Positions 8,017-13,857 of a DNA stretch of 22,232 nucleotides are shown piece after piece. Source of the DNA: a virus; IMG/VR virus record IMGVR_UViG_3300031951_001315, positions 1 through 22,232 of that record; one strand, 5' to 3'. The position numbers and the translations under genes are program-made. Position 1 is the first letter of the stretch, and each line of letters begins with the position of its first letter. Under the pieces are notes generated by a model. That model was not told where the DNA came from. It worked only from the letters and a program-made list of their open reading frames with translations, and did not search any database.

Positions 8017-8089
8017 CCGGGGTTCCCGGTGTATCTGACAGTCCCGGCTGACGACATGCAGACAGATACGCCCCACTTGCATGTAAGGA
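8017..8089 (+). ncRNA. Structured 5' leader with predicted H-type pseudoknot next to the RBS
   Basis: Stem 1 is a 10-bp helix, 8028-8037 with 8063-8072, with one G-U wobble. Its loop contains ACATGCA (8054-8060), the exact complement of TGCATGT (8078-8084), giving a 7-bp second stem and an H-type pseudoknot. The Shine-Dalgarno AAGGA (8085-8089, counted from the A after the stem) follows at once. The loop also holds a 4-bp hairpin (8039-8042 with 8047-8050). A separate hairpin CCGGG/CCCGG (8017-8021 with 8025-8029) competes for the two outermost pairs of stem 1. The layout suggests translational control of the gene at 8097. The RNA family is not identified. Confidence 0.65.
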
Positions 8090-8096
8090 AACAATC

Positions 8097-8405
8097 ATGT
8101 CAAACACGACTTTTAGCGGCCCAGTTCGCTCGCAAAACGGCTTCCAGTCTATCACTGTAAACGGCACCACGGGCGCTGTAACTGTTGATGCAACCTTTGG
8201 CACTGCCACCTCGGTGGCCAGCGTTACGGTCTCTTCTTTTGTTGATCTGCCCGCCATTTTGACTGCCGCTTTGCCTACCGCAGCCGCTTCCAATGCTGGT
8301 CAAGTTCGCTTGATTAGCGACAACGGCGCAGGCAACAACGAGTACTGCCTTGTGATCTCTACTGGCTCTGCCTGGGTTACCGCTGTTGGCGCTGCTCTGA
8401 GTTAA
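8097..8405 (+). CDS. Small beta-rich virion protein, candidate decoration protein
   Basis: A 102-aa protein and the first gene of the transcript expected from the promoter at 7979-8007. It starts MSNTTFSGPVRSQNGFQSIT and is rich in Thr, Val, Ala and Ser, with alternating hydrophobic strands and no charged helix. The FSGPVRSQNGF opening is familiar from small proteins near capsid genes of uncultured phages. The dedicated terminator, promoter and leader imply an expression level set apart from the capsid gene. A head-decoration role is an inference from size, composition and position. Confidence 0.7.
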   Translation: MSNTTFSGPVRSQNGFQSITVNGTTGAVTVDATFGTATSVASVTVSSFVDLPAILTAALPTAAASNAGQVRLISDNGAGNNEYCLVISTGSAWVTAVGAALS

Positions 8406-8415
8406 TCAACCCAAC

Positions 8416-8435
8416 GGGGCTACGGCCCCTGTTTT
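8416..8435 (+). terminator. Weak terminator-like hairpin
   Basis: GGGGC (8416-8420) pairs with GCCCC (8425-8429) around a TACG tetraloop, followed by TGTTTT. The stem is only 5 bp and the T run is short, so it is likely an attenuator, or an mRNA 3'-end protector between two small virion genes, rather than a full stop. Confidence 0.4.
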
Positions 8436-8449
8436 AAAGGAGTTTGATT

Positions 8450-8737
8450 ATGGGAATGCAGACTGATGTTAAATCAACGCGACTGACGGCAGACGGGCAA
8501 GCAGTTGCGTACCGCACTCGTGTAAAAACTGTCTACGGCCTTGCAGGGGCAAGCGCAGGGTCGGTCAAGTTCTACAACGGAACAGACAACACAGGCGACT
8601 TATTGCTTGATGTGGACACCCCCGCAGGCACAGCAAATACGTTTCTTCTACCAATCCCCGGTGAAGGCGTCTTGTTTACCGCAGGCGTTTACGTTGATGT
8701 GACCAACATCACGGGCGTGACAATTGTCTATGGCTAA
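8450..8737 (+). CDS. Small beta-rich protein, possible virion component
   Basis: A 95-aa protein. ATG 8450 was chosen over an in-frame TTG at 8444 because AAAGGAG at 8436-8442 is spaced 7 bases from it. It reads MGMQTDVKSTRLTADGQAV, then KTVYGLAGASAGSVKFYNG, LLLDVDTP, LLPIPGEGVLF and ends in ITGVTIVYG, all in short strands typical of a small beta-sandwich. Similar proteins are common in aquatic phage structural modules. It might be a decoration or head-fibre protein, but nothing proves this. The stop overlaps the next start. Confidence 0.65.
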   Translation: MGMQTDVKSTRLTADGQAVAYRTRVKTVYGLAGASAGSVKFYNGTDNTGDLLLDVDTPAGTANTFLLPIPGEGVLFTAGVYVDVTNITGVTIVYG

Positions 8738-9053
8738 GTCACCTGCATGGCAACGCAAGGAAGGCAAATCCGAGAAGGGCGGCTTGAACGCCAAGGGACG
8801 GGCTTCCTACAACGCAGCCAATCCGGGCAAGCCGGGGTTAAAAGCCCCGCAGCCCAAGGGCGGCAGCAGGCGCGACTCTTTCTGTGCAAGGATGACTGGG
8901 ATGAAGAAAAAACTCACATCCGAGAAGACAGCCAACGACCCAAACAGTCGGATTAACAAGAGCCTACGGGCTTGGAATTGCGCCGAGGGTGGGTATGTGA
9001 ACTCAGCAGATGGCATCGCCACCAAAGGCAAAACTAAGGGTAGGTTTGTCTGA
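8730..9053 (+). CDS. Small basic protein with C-terminal ADGIATKGKTKG tag
   Basis: A 107-aa, very basic protein starting at ATG 8730 inside the stop of the previous gene. The N-terminal half (SPAWQRKEGKSEKGGLNAKG, then RASYNAANPGKPGLKAP, GGSRRDSFCARMTGM, and INKSLRAWNC) resembles a conserved phage/bacterial domain of unknown function; DUF6321 is my tentative recollection, unverified. The end carries SADGIATKGKTKG (9003-9041) followed by RFV, a motif repeated in three later proteins. High Lys/Arg and Gly suggest nucleic acid or capsid-interior contact, but this is inference. Confidence 0.75.
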   Translation: MAKSPAWQRKEGKSEKGGLNAKGRASYNAANPGKPGLKAPQPKGGSRRDSFCARMTGMKKKLTSEKTANDPNSRINKSLRAWNCAEGGYVNSADGIATKGKTKGRFV

Positions 9054-9301
9054 TGGAGATGGCTGTTTGGAACGCTATTTTGACGGCCTTTCTGGGGCTA
9101 ATTGGTTGGAATCTGAAAGAGAAGTCCGATGAGATCAAACGCCTTCAGATTTTGATTAACAAGACCCGAGAAGAAATGCCCAAAGAGTACGTGACCAAGA
9201 TAGACTTGCACACAGATATCAATCGAATCATGGACAGGTTGGACAGGCTAGAAACCAAGATCGACATGTTCATGAAGGAGCAACGAAGTGCCCTCAGTTA
9301 G
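9053..9301 (+). CDS. Small membrane-anchored coiled-coil protein
   Basis: An 82-aa protein in a TGATG overlap with the previous stop. Residues 4-20 (AVWNAILTAFLGLIGWN) form one hydrophobic segment. The rest is a charged helix with a clear heptad pattern ending in INRIMDRLDRLETKIDMFMK. This N-terminal membrane helix plus coiled coil is seen in many small phage proteins, including some spanin- or holin-like ones, but also in virion proteins. Its place among head genes, away from a recognisable lysozyme, leaves the role open. Confidence 0.7.
   Translation: MEMAVWNAILTAFLGLIGWNLKEKSDEIKRLQILINKTREEMPKEYVTKIDLHTDINRIMDRLDRLETKIDMFMKEQRSALS
9275..9290 (+). promoter_or_regulatory. Ribosome binding site supporting a GTG start
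   Basis: AAGGAG at 9275-9280 lies 7 bases before GTG 9288, inside the coding region of the previous gene. It fixes GTG as the start of the next protein, whose second to sixth residues (PSVSK) match the usual start of that family. Confidence 0.75.
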
Positions 9302-9788
9302 CAAGAAACAACATAACTTCATGGCGGCGGTGGCCAACAATCCAGCGTTTGCCAAGAAGGTTGGGGTCCCTAAAAGCGTGGGGCAAGATTTTGCCGCTGC
9401 TGACAAAGGCAAGAAGTTTGGCGCGGGTACCCGTGCTGATTTGCAAGGTGTGAACAAGCCCAAAACCAATCAGGGCAAAACTGAACTTTTTAACAAAGGT
9501 GGCGAAATGAAAGAATCTAAAGCAATGGTCGGTAAAGAGATGGCCTTCATGAAAAAGAAGGGCGCTCCTGCTTCCATGATGAAACATGAGAAGGCCGAGA
9601 TGATGGGCATGAAAAAAGGTGGCATGAAGAAGATGGCCTCTGGTGGCATCGCCGCTTCAAAAATGGGTTCTGTTAGAACCGCCGCTCCCAGTGTGGACGG
9701 ACTTGCTGCCAAGGGTAAGACCAAAGGCACTCAAGTCAAAATGGCTGGCAGCAAACCTCTGGGTATGAAAAAGGGCGGCAAAGCCTAA
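9288..9788 (+). CDS. Basic Lys/Met/Gly-rich protein, DUF3008-like N-terminus, C-terminal tag
   Basis: A 166-aa protein starting at GTG and overlapping the previous gene by 14 bases. Its N-terminus, SKKQHNFMAAVANNPAFAKK then VGVPKSVGQDFAAADKGKKF, resembles the small DUF3008 family (recollection, not checked). The middle is low-complexity, rich in Lys, Met and Gly (MKKKGAPASMMK, MGMKKGGMKKMASGG). It then has VDGLAAKGKTKG (9693-9728), a variant of the tag shared by neighbouring genes, followed by another basic stretch ending MKKGGKA. Disordered and highly positive, it may bind DNA or the capsid interior. Function unknown. Confidence 0.75.
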   Translation: MPSVSKKQHNFMAAVANNPAFAKKVGVPKSVGQDFAAADKGKKFGAGTRADLQGVNKPKTNQGKTELFNKGGEMKESKAMVGKEMAFMKKKGAPASMMKHEKAEMMGMKKGGMKKMASGGIAASKMGSVRTAAPSVDGLAAKGKTKGTQVKMAGSKPLGMKKGGKA

Positions 9789-9800
9789 AAGGAGCCTGAC

Positions 9801-10469
9801 ATGGCACGAGGACGAGATTTAGCTGGGCTTGCAGCCCTCGCTGGGTTGGCCTACATGGCCAACAAAAAAGGCAAAGAAACCACCGGGGTTGACCCCGATG
9901 CGGCTATGGGCGCTGGCGCAGTTTCCCCCGAGGACGCCCGTGGCAACGCCGAGATGGCGCGTATGGCAGCTTTAGACAACCCTGACTTCGAGCCCGGTAT
10001 GTACACGAAGGAGCCCGGTGGGGATTCCGCGCCTGCACCCGCTCGTGCCGCTCCTACTCGTTCTGTTGCTGCGGCCCCTGCCCGCCCCAACATTGTGAGT
10101 CGGGAAGAAGGAATGAAGAACTACGTTCCTCGCCGCAAACCGCCTGCCAGTACAGTGTCCTCTTCAGAAGAAGGAATGAAGAACTACGTTCCTCGTCGTA
10201 CCCCGCAAGCCCAAGCTCCCGCCCGAGCCGCCGCTCGCCCTTCTGCCGCTGAACAAAAGTATTCTGCTGATCCGGATGCAACCATTGGTAAATTTGTTCC
10301 CGGCATAGGGTATGTAGATGTCAACGGGAATATCATGTCTCGCAATAGGCAGTACAAAAAAGGCGGCGCAGTCAAGACCAAAAAGATGGCCAGTGGTGGC
10401 ATGTCTTCGGCTTCTAAACGTGCTGACGGTATTGCCACTCGCGGCAAGACCAAGTACAAAATCTATTGA
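9801..10469 (+). CDS. Ala/Pro-rich low-complexity protein with internal repeat and C-terminal tag
   Basis: A 222-aa protein with GGAG 6 bases before ATG. It starts with a hydrophobic segment (LAGLAALAGLAYMA) and a basic patch that might touch the membrane. The central part is Pro/Ala-rich and disordered. Two near-identical blocks, EEGMKNYVPRR, occur 21 codons apart. A small ordered patch (IGKFVPGIGYVDVNGNIMSR) precedes a basic end with KKGGAVKTKKMASGG and RADGIATRGKTK (10419-10454). The tag is shared with three neighbours. No known family; a virion or DNA-associated linker protein is only a guess. Confidence 0.7.
   Translation: MARGRDLAGLAALAGLAYMANKKGKETTGVDPDAAMGAGAVSPEDARGNAEMARMAALDNPDFEPGMYTKEPGGDSAPAPARAAPTRSVAAAPARPNIVSREEGMKNYVPRRKPPASTVSSSEEGMKNYVPRRTPQAQAPARAAARPSAAEQKYSADPDATIGKFVPGIGYVDVNGNIMSRNRQYKKGGAVKTKKMASGGMSSASKRADGIATRGKTKYKIY
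10104..10195 (+). repeat. 29-bp direct repeat encoding EEGMKNYVPR
   Basis: An identical 29-base block occurs at 10104-10132 and 10167-10195, 63 bases apart and in the same reading frame. The bases after it differ only at synonymous third positions for the next Arg, so the peptide repeat is EEGMKNYVPRR. The perfect DNA identity suggests a recent duplication, or slippage-prone expansion, of a short linear motif. Confidence 0.9.
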
Positions 10470-10477
10470 GGTGAATC

Positions 10478-10882
10478 ATGGGGCGCTTTACAAGACATGG
10501 CATGGACAACCAACCGCTTGAGGGCGGTGGCGGGGGTGGGAGTGGTATTGCCAGCAAAATTGGAAATGCTATTGGTGCCGCTGGTGCTGCCGGGGTAGCA
10601 GCCACTCCTATTGGTGTTGCCTATAAGGCCAACGAGTTGGCAAAAGAACGTGAAGCCGCTGCTGGAAAGAAGCGGGAGGCTGCCGCTGAGATGAAGCGCG
10701 AAACCCGAGGGGTAGAGAAGTCTGGTACTGACAGAGCGCGGGAAGCCGCCAAAGTTATTTCAGACGATGAGAAGTACACCAAGGAAACCCCGGATCAAAA
10801 GTACGCCAAGGGTGGTACTGCTTCCTCTCGTGCTGATGGCTGTGCTCAGCGGGGTAAGACCCGTGGGACGATCATCAAATGA
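10478..10882 (+). CDS. Gly/Ala-rich helical protein with C-terminal tag
   Basis: A 134-aa protein with GAGGTGA before ATG. It opens with a poly-Gly linker (EGGGGGGSG) and then a Gly/Ala-rich hydrophobic stretch (IGNAIGAAGAAGVAATPIGVA) that could be a GxxxG-type membrane helix. A charged helix follows (ELAKEREAAAGKKREAAAEM). It ends with AKGGTASS and the tag RADGCAQRGKTRG (10829-10867), then TIIK. The stop overlaps the next start. A membrane-active, amphipathic virion protein is conceivable; no family is recognised. Confidence 0.7.
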   Translation: MGRFTRHGMDNQPLEGGGGGGSGIASKIGNAIGAAGAAGVAATPIGVAYKANELAKEREAAAGKKREAAAEMKRETRGVEKSGTDRAREAAKVISDDEKYTKETPDQKYAKGGTASSRADGCAQRGKTRGTIIK

Positions 10883-11157
10883 TGGCAAGCCGTGGGATGG
10901 GGGCAATCAACCCCAGGAAGATGCCGACCAAGAAGGTCATCCATCGCACGGATAATCCTGACGATGTGGACATGTACAAAGAGGGCGGCGGCGTGAATGC
11001 TGCTGGCAACTACACCAAACCGGGTATGCGTAAGTCGCTGTTCAATTCCATCAAGAATTCAGCAACGCAGGGTACGGCGGCAGGTCAGTGGTCAGCCAGA
11101 AAAGCGCAGTTGCTGGCCAAACGGTACAAGGCAAAAGGCGGGGGGTACAGAGATTGA
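10879..11157 (+). CDS. Small basic conserved protein (DUF5872-like, tentative)
   Basis: A 92-aa protein starting at ATG 10879, overlapping the previous stop (ATGA); the next codon is a second ATG. An N-terminal basic part (INPRKMPTKKVIHRTDNPDD) leads to a conserved-looking C-terminal module: YTKPGMRKSLFNSIKNSA, then GQWSARKAQLLAKRYKAKGG. The GQWSARKAQLLAK segment is a familiar signature in phages and large DNA viruses; I tentatively link it to DUF5872. Helical and basic, it may bind nucleic acid. The assignment is by memory only. Confidence 0.7.
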   Translation: MMASRGMGAINPRKMPTKKVIHRTDNPDDVDMYKEGGGVNAAGNYTKPGMRKSLFNSIKNSATQGTAAGQWSARKAQLLAKRYKAKGGGYRD

Positions 11158-11387
11158 AAGCGCCGCAGGCTTCCCTTAAAAATTGGACTGACCAAAAATG
11201 GAGAACCAAAAGTGGAAAACCGTCTAGCAAAACAGGTGAGCGATACCTTCCAGAAGCTGCGATCAAAAGTCTCAGCCCTGCTGAGTACGCTGCGACAACG
11301 CGGGCAAAGCGAGCAGGTAAAAAAGCCGGAAAACAATTCGTAGCGCAACCAAAAAGCATTGCGAAGAAAACAGCAGGGTTTAGATAA
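11154..11387 (+). CDS. Small basic conserved protein
   Basis: A 77-aa protein. The preferred start is TTG 11154, which overlaps the previous stop TGA (11155-11157) and gives a protein starting with the KAPQASLKNW segment; no strong Shine-Dalgarno is present, so coupling must do the work. The sequence has WTDQKWRTKSGKPSSKTGER, YLPEAAIKSLSPAEYAATT, RAKRAGKKAGKQFV and PKSIAKKTAGFR. This is a recognisable conserved module of unknown function in phages and some bacteria. It is strongly basic. It could form a pair with the preceding gene. The frame is open further upstream to 11088, but that would overlap a well-supported gene. Confidence 0.7.
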   Translation: MKAPQASLKNWTDQKWRTKSGKPSSKTGERYLPEAAIKSLSPAEYAATTRAKRAGKKAGKQFVAQPKSIAKKTAGFR

Positions 11388-12316
11388 TGGCAGTCACATC
11401 TGGCGCAACAACATTCAACCTTGACCTGACAGAGTTGGTCGAGGAAGCCTACGAGCGTGCTGGTTCGGAGTTGCGCACGGGTTACGACCTGCGTACAGCG
11501 CGGCGTAGCCTCAACATCATGTTTGCAGATTGGGCCAGTCGCGGCATCAATATGTGGACGTTCGAGCCGGGCATCATTGACTTGGTTCAAGGGCAAAACA
11601 CCTACGCACTGCCAGACGACACCATTGATCTGCTGGAGCATGTGATTCGCACGGGTGGGAACGTGGCGGCAACGCAAGCCGACCTGACCATCACCCGTAT
11701 CAGTGTTTCTACTTACGCTACGATCCCTAACAAGATTCAACAAGCTCGCCCAATTCAAGTGTGGGTGCAGCGGTTTAATGGCCAGAACTCGCCCGTGAGC
11801 GCAACTCTGAGCACCACAATTACTTCGTCGTCTACTGAGATTGTGTTAAGCAATGCTACGGGTTTACCCGCATCTGGGTTCATCAAGATCGACAACGAGA
11901 TCATCAACTACGGATACATAACAGGCAATACCCTGTATAGCTGCTTTCGTGGCCAACAAAATACCACTGCGGCGGCTCACACTGCTGGGGCGATTGTGTA
12001 CTGGGCGCAAGTCCCGGCAGTCACAGTTTGGCCGACTCCCGACAATGCCCAGACGTATCAGTTTGTGTACTGGAGACTGCGCCGTACCCAAGATGCGGGT
12101 GGCGGTGTCAACGTTATGGACGTGCCGTTCAGGTTCATTCCCTGTATGGCGGCGGGCTTGTCCTACTACATTGCTGGCAAGATTCCTTCTGGTTTTGAGC
12201 GTATTCCCATGCTGAAGTCTCAGTATGACGAAGCTTGGCAGATAGCGGCTGGCGAAGACCAAGAGAAAGCGTCTGTTCGCTTTGTGCCTCGTCAGCAGTT
12301 CATTGGTGGAACTTAA
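11387..12316 (+). CDS. Head-to-tail adaptor-like protein with inserted beta domain
   Basis: A 309-aa protein in a TAATG overlap. Residues 10-60 form the helical bundle typical of adaptors: LTELVEEAYERAGSELRTGY then ARRSLNIMFADWASRGINMW, followed by GQNTYALPDDTIDLLE. Such proteins (P22 gp4 and T7 gp11 types) bind beneath the portal and close the channel. Residues about 138-206 hold an extra beta module (SATLSTTITSSSTEIVLSNA, FIKIDNEIINYGYITGNTLY, CFRGQQNTTAAAHTAGA) that interrupts the adaptor fold, which resumes at AVTVWPTPDNAQTYQFVYWR. The insertion may be displayed on the virion. The adaptor call is from family resemblance and gene order. Confidence 0.75.
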   Translation: MAVTSGATTFNLDLTELVEEAYERAGSELRTGYDLRTARRSLNIMFADWASRGINMWTFEPGIIDLVQGQNTYALPDDTIDLLEHVIRTGGNVAATQADLTITRISVSTYATIPNKIQQARPIQVWVQRFNGQNSPVSATLSTTITSSSTEIVLSNATGLPASGFIKIDNEIINYGYITGNTLYSCFRGQQNTTAAAHTAGAIVYWAQVPAVTVWPTPDNAQTYQFVYWRLRRTQDAGGGVNVMDVPFRFIPCMAAGLSYYIAGKIPSGFERIPMLKSQYDEAWQIAAGEDQEKASVRFVPRQQFIGGT

Positions 12317-12744
12317 TGGGGAATAGGTTTGCTTCTGGCAAAAATGCGATCTCCCAGTGTGATCGCTGTGACCAGCGTTTTAAGCTTTCAATCTTGAAGC
12401 GTGAAGTCATCAAGGGTCGTAACTACGACCTCTTGGTTTGCCCGGAGTGTTGGGACCCAGATCAGCCACAATTGCACTTGGGCGAGTTTCCAGTAGACGA
12501 CCCACAGGGTTTGCGTAATCCCCGTCCTGATCGGAGCTATGTGCTGTCAGGGACAAGCGGGTTGCAGATCAATGTGAACGGTGGGACTGGGCCTACGGGC
12601 ACGGGAACTGTGGAAGCGGGTAGCCGAATCTTTCAGTGGGGGTGGAGCCCTGTGGGGGGATCATCATTTTTTGACGCGGCCCTCACACCAAATAACTTGG
12701 TTTTGAGCGTGCAATTGGGTACAGTATCGGTATCAACGACATAA
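12316..12744 (+). CDS. Zinc-ribbon protein of the structural module
   Basis: A 142-aa protein. ATG 12316 overlaps the previous stop (TAATG). Residues 15-18 (CDRC) and a second pair (CPEC, about residue 42) make a four-cysteine zinc ribbon with a 24-residue spacer. HLGEFPVDDPQGLRNPRPD follows, a segment I associate with small virion proteins of aquatic phages. The C-terminal half is a Gly/Thr/Ser-rich beta region. It lies between two adaptor genes, so a connector or tail-completion role is plausible but unproven. Metal binding is inferred from cysteine spacing only. Confidence 0.75.
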   Translation: MGNRFASGKNAISQCDRCDQRFKLSILKREVIKGRNYDLLVCPECWDPDQPQLHLGEFPVDDPQGLRNPRPDRSYVLSGTSGLQINVNGGTGPTGTGTVEAGSRIFQWGWSPVGGSSFFDAALTPNNLVLSVQLGTVSVSTT

Positions 12745-12753
12745 GGAGTCGAA

Positions 12754-12930
12754 ATGGACACGAAGACAGTGAAGAAAATTGCCGACAAGGAAGTCATGGC
12801 GCATGAAAAACGCCTGCACCCCAGTGCAAAAAAGATGGCTGCTGGTGGCAAGACCAACTCCCAGATGCTTAAGTATGGGCGTAATATGGCCAAAGTAATG
12901 AACCAGCGTAGCCCTGGTCGTGGAGGCTGA
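12754..12930 (+). CDS. 58-aa basic helical protein
   Basis: ATG 12754 follows a strong AAGGAG (12743-12748). The protein is helical and very basic: MDTKTVKKIADKEVMAHEKR, then HPSAKKMAAGGKTNS, QMLKYGRNMAKVMNQR and a Gly end. The KKMAAGGKT stretch echoes the KKMASGG segments of earlier genes in the cassette. I recall similar very short proteins with an AHEKR-like motif and a YGRNMAKVMNQ-like end in aquatic phages; their role is unknown. The strong RBS and neat fit between neighbours support coding. Confidence 0.7.
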   Translation: MDTKTVKKIADKEVMAHEKRLHPSAKKMAAGGKTNSQMLKYGRNMAKVMNQRSPGRGG

Positions 12931-12931
12931 T

Positions 12932-13132
12932 ATGGCAACATACAAGGTACCCAAAAAAGTGGCCACTGTGGTTGTTGGCGAAGAGCCAGCAAAAGAGACG
13001 ATGCGTAAAGCAAACGTGTCTGTGGCCAACACGCGCAGCCAAGACTATCCCCCCACCAAGACCAGCGGCATCAAAATCCGTGGTACTGGCGCGGCTACTA
13101 AAGGCTTGATGGCCAGAGGCCCAATGGCATGA
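12932..13132 (+). CDS. 66-aa basic protein with GAATKGLMARGPMA end
   Basis: ATG 12932 is five bases after GGAGG (12922-12926), which is better than an in-frame GTG at 12920. The protein starts with a short beta-like segment (MATYKVPKKVATVVVGEEPA) and ends with SGIKIRGTGAATKGLMARGP, a second kind of short basic C-terminal signature that I associate with small proteins of related phages. The stop overlaps the next ATG. No function is known to me; its placement directly before an adaptor gene suggests a virion or assembly role. Confidence 0.7.
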   Translation: MATYKVPKKVATVVVGEEPAKETMRKANVSVANTRSQDYPPTKTSGIKIRGTGAATKGLMARGPMA

Positions 13133-13857
13133 ACTACACCGAGTTGTACAACACAATTCAGTCGTACACCGAGAATCAGTTTCCGGATGTATACCTTGCG
13201 AGTGGGAGTACTGTGTCTGCCACGACACAGATCAATACTTTCATCACGCAGGCTGAACAACGTATATACAACTCGGTTCAGTTCCCCTCGCTGCGAAAAA
13301 ACGTAACGGGGGTAACGTCTACGGGCAACAAGTACTTGTCGTGCCCCGGCGACTTTCTTTCCACATTTTCATTGGCGGTTGAGACTGTTGATGGGCAAGA
13401 GTTCTTGCTCAACAAAGATGTGAACTTCATCCGTCAGGCGTATCCCAAAGCCACCGATACAGCAACGCCCAAGTACTACGCGCTGTTTGGCCCAACGACC
13501 TCAAACGATGCGTCTCCTGTAATTACCAACGAGTTGTCGTTCATTCTTGGCCCCACGCCAGATGCGGTGTACTCCGTTGAGTTGCATTACTACTATTACC
13601 CCACTTCCATCACCACGGCGGCTTCTGGCCAAACATGGCTTGGTGACAACTTTGACAGCGTGTTGCTGTACGGTTCTTTGGTTGAGGCGTACACCTTCAT
13701 GAAGGGTGAAGTGGACATCATCACTGGCTACAACCAAAAGTACATGGAAGCTCTTGCATTGGCCAAACGTTTGGGCGATGGGCTTGAGCGCAGTGATGCG
13801 TACCGCAGTGGGCAGTACCGCACACCCGCACTGCCACAGAATACTGGGGTTGTGTAA
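13129..13857 (+). CDS. Head-to-tail adaptor, SU10-adaptor-like
   Basis: A 242-aa protein in an ATGA overlap. It begins with a helix (MNYTELYNTIQSYTENQFPD), followed by the segment INTFITQAEQRIYNSVQFPS that fits the adaptor pattern F-x-x-x-AE-x-RI. The middle has CPGDFLSTFSLAVETVDG, AYPKATDTATPKYYALFGPT and FILGPTPDAVYSVELHYYYY. The C-terminal helices (VEAYTFMKGEVDIITGYNQK, YMEALALAKRLGDGLE) are typical of ring-forming adaptors that dock onto the portal in short-tailed phages such as SU10. With the 11387-12316 product this would give two stacked adaptor rings. The call relies on recognised pattern, not a search. Confidence 0.78.
   Translation: MNYTELYNTIQSYTENQFPDVYLASGSTVSATTQINTFITQAEQRIYNSVQFPSLRKNVTGVTSTGNKYLSCPGDFLSTFSLAVETVDGQEFLLNKDVNFIRQAYPKATDTATPKYYALFGPTTSNDASPVITNELSFILGPTPDAVYSVELHYYYYPTSITTAASGQTWLGDNFDSVLLYGSLVEAYTFMKGEVDIITGYNQKYMEALALAKRLGDGLERSDAYRSGQYRTPALPQNTGVV

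Noticed and set aside
7914-8096. A small ORF crossing the intergenic region (7780-8001 frame).
   Set aside because: It runs through the terminator hairpin in a frame shifted from the capsid gene and has no RBS; the region is explained by terminator, promoter and leader.
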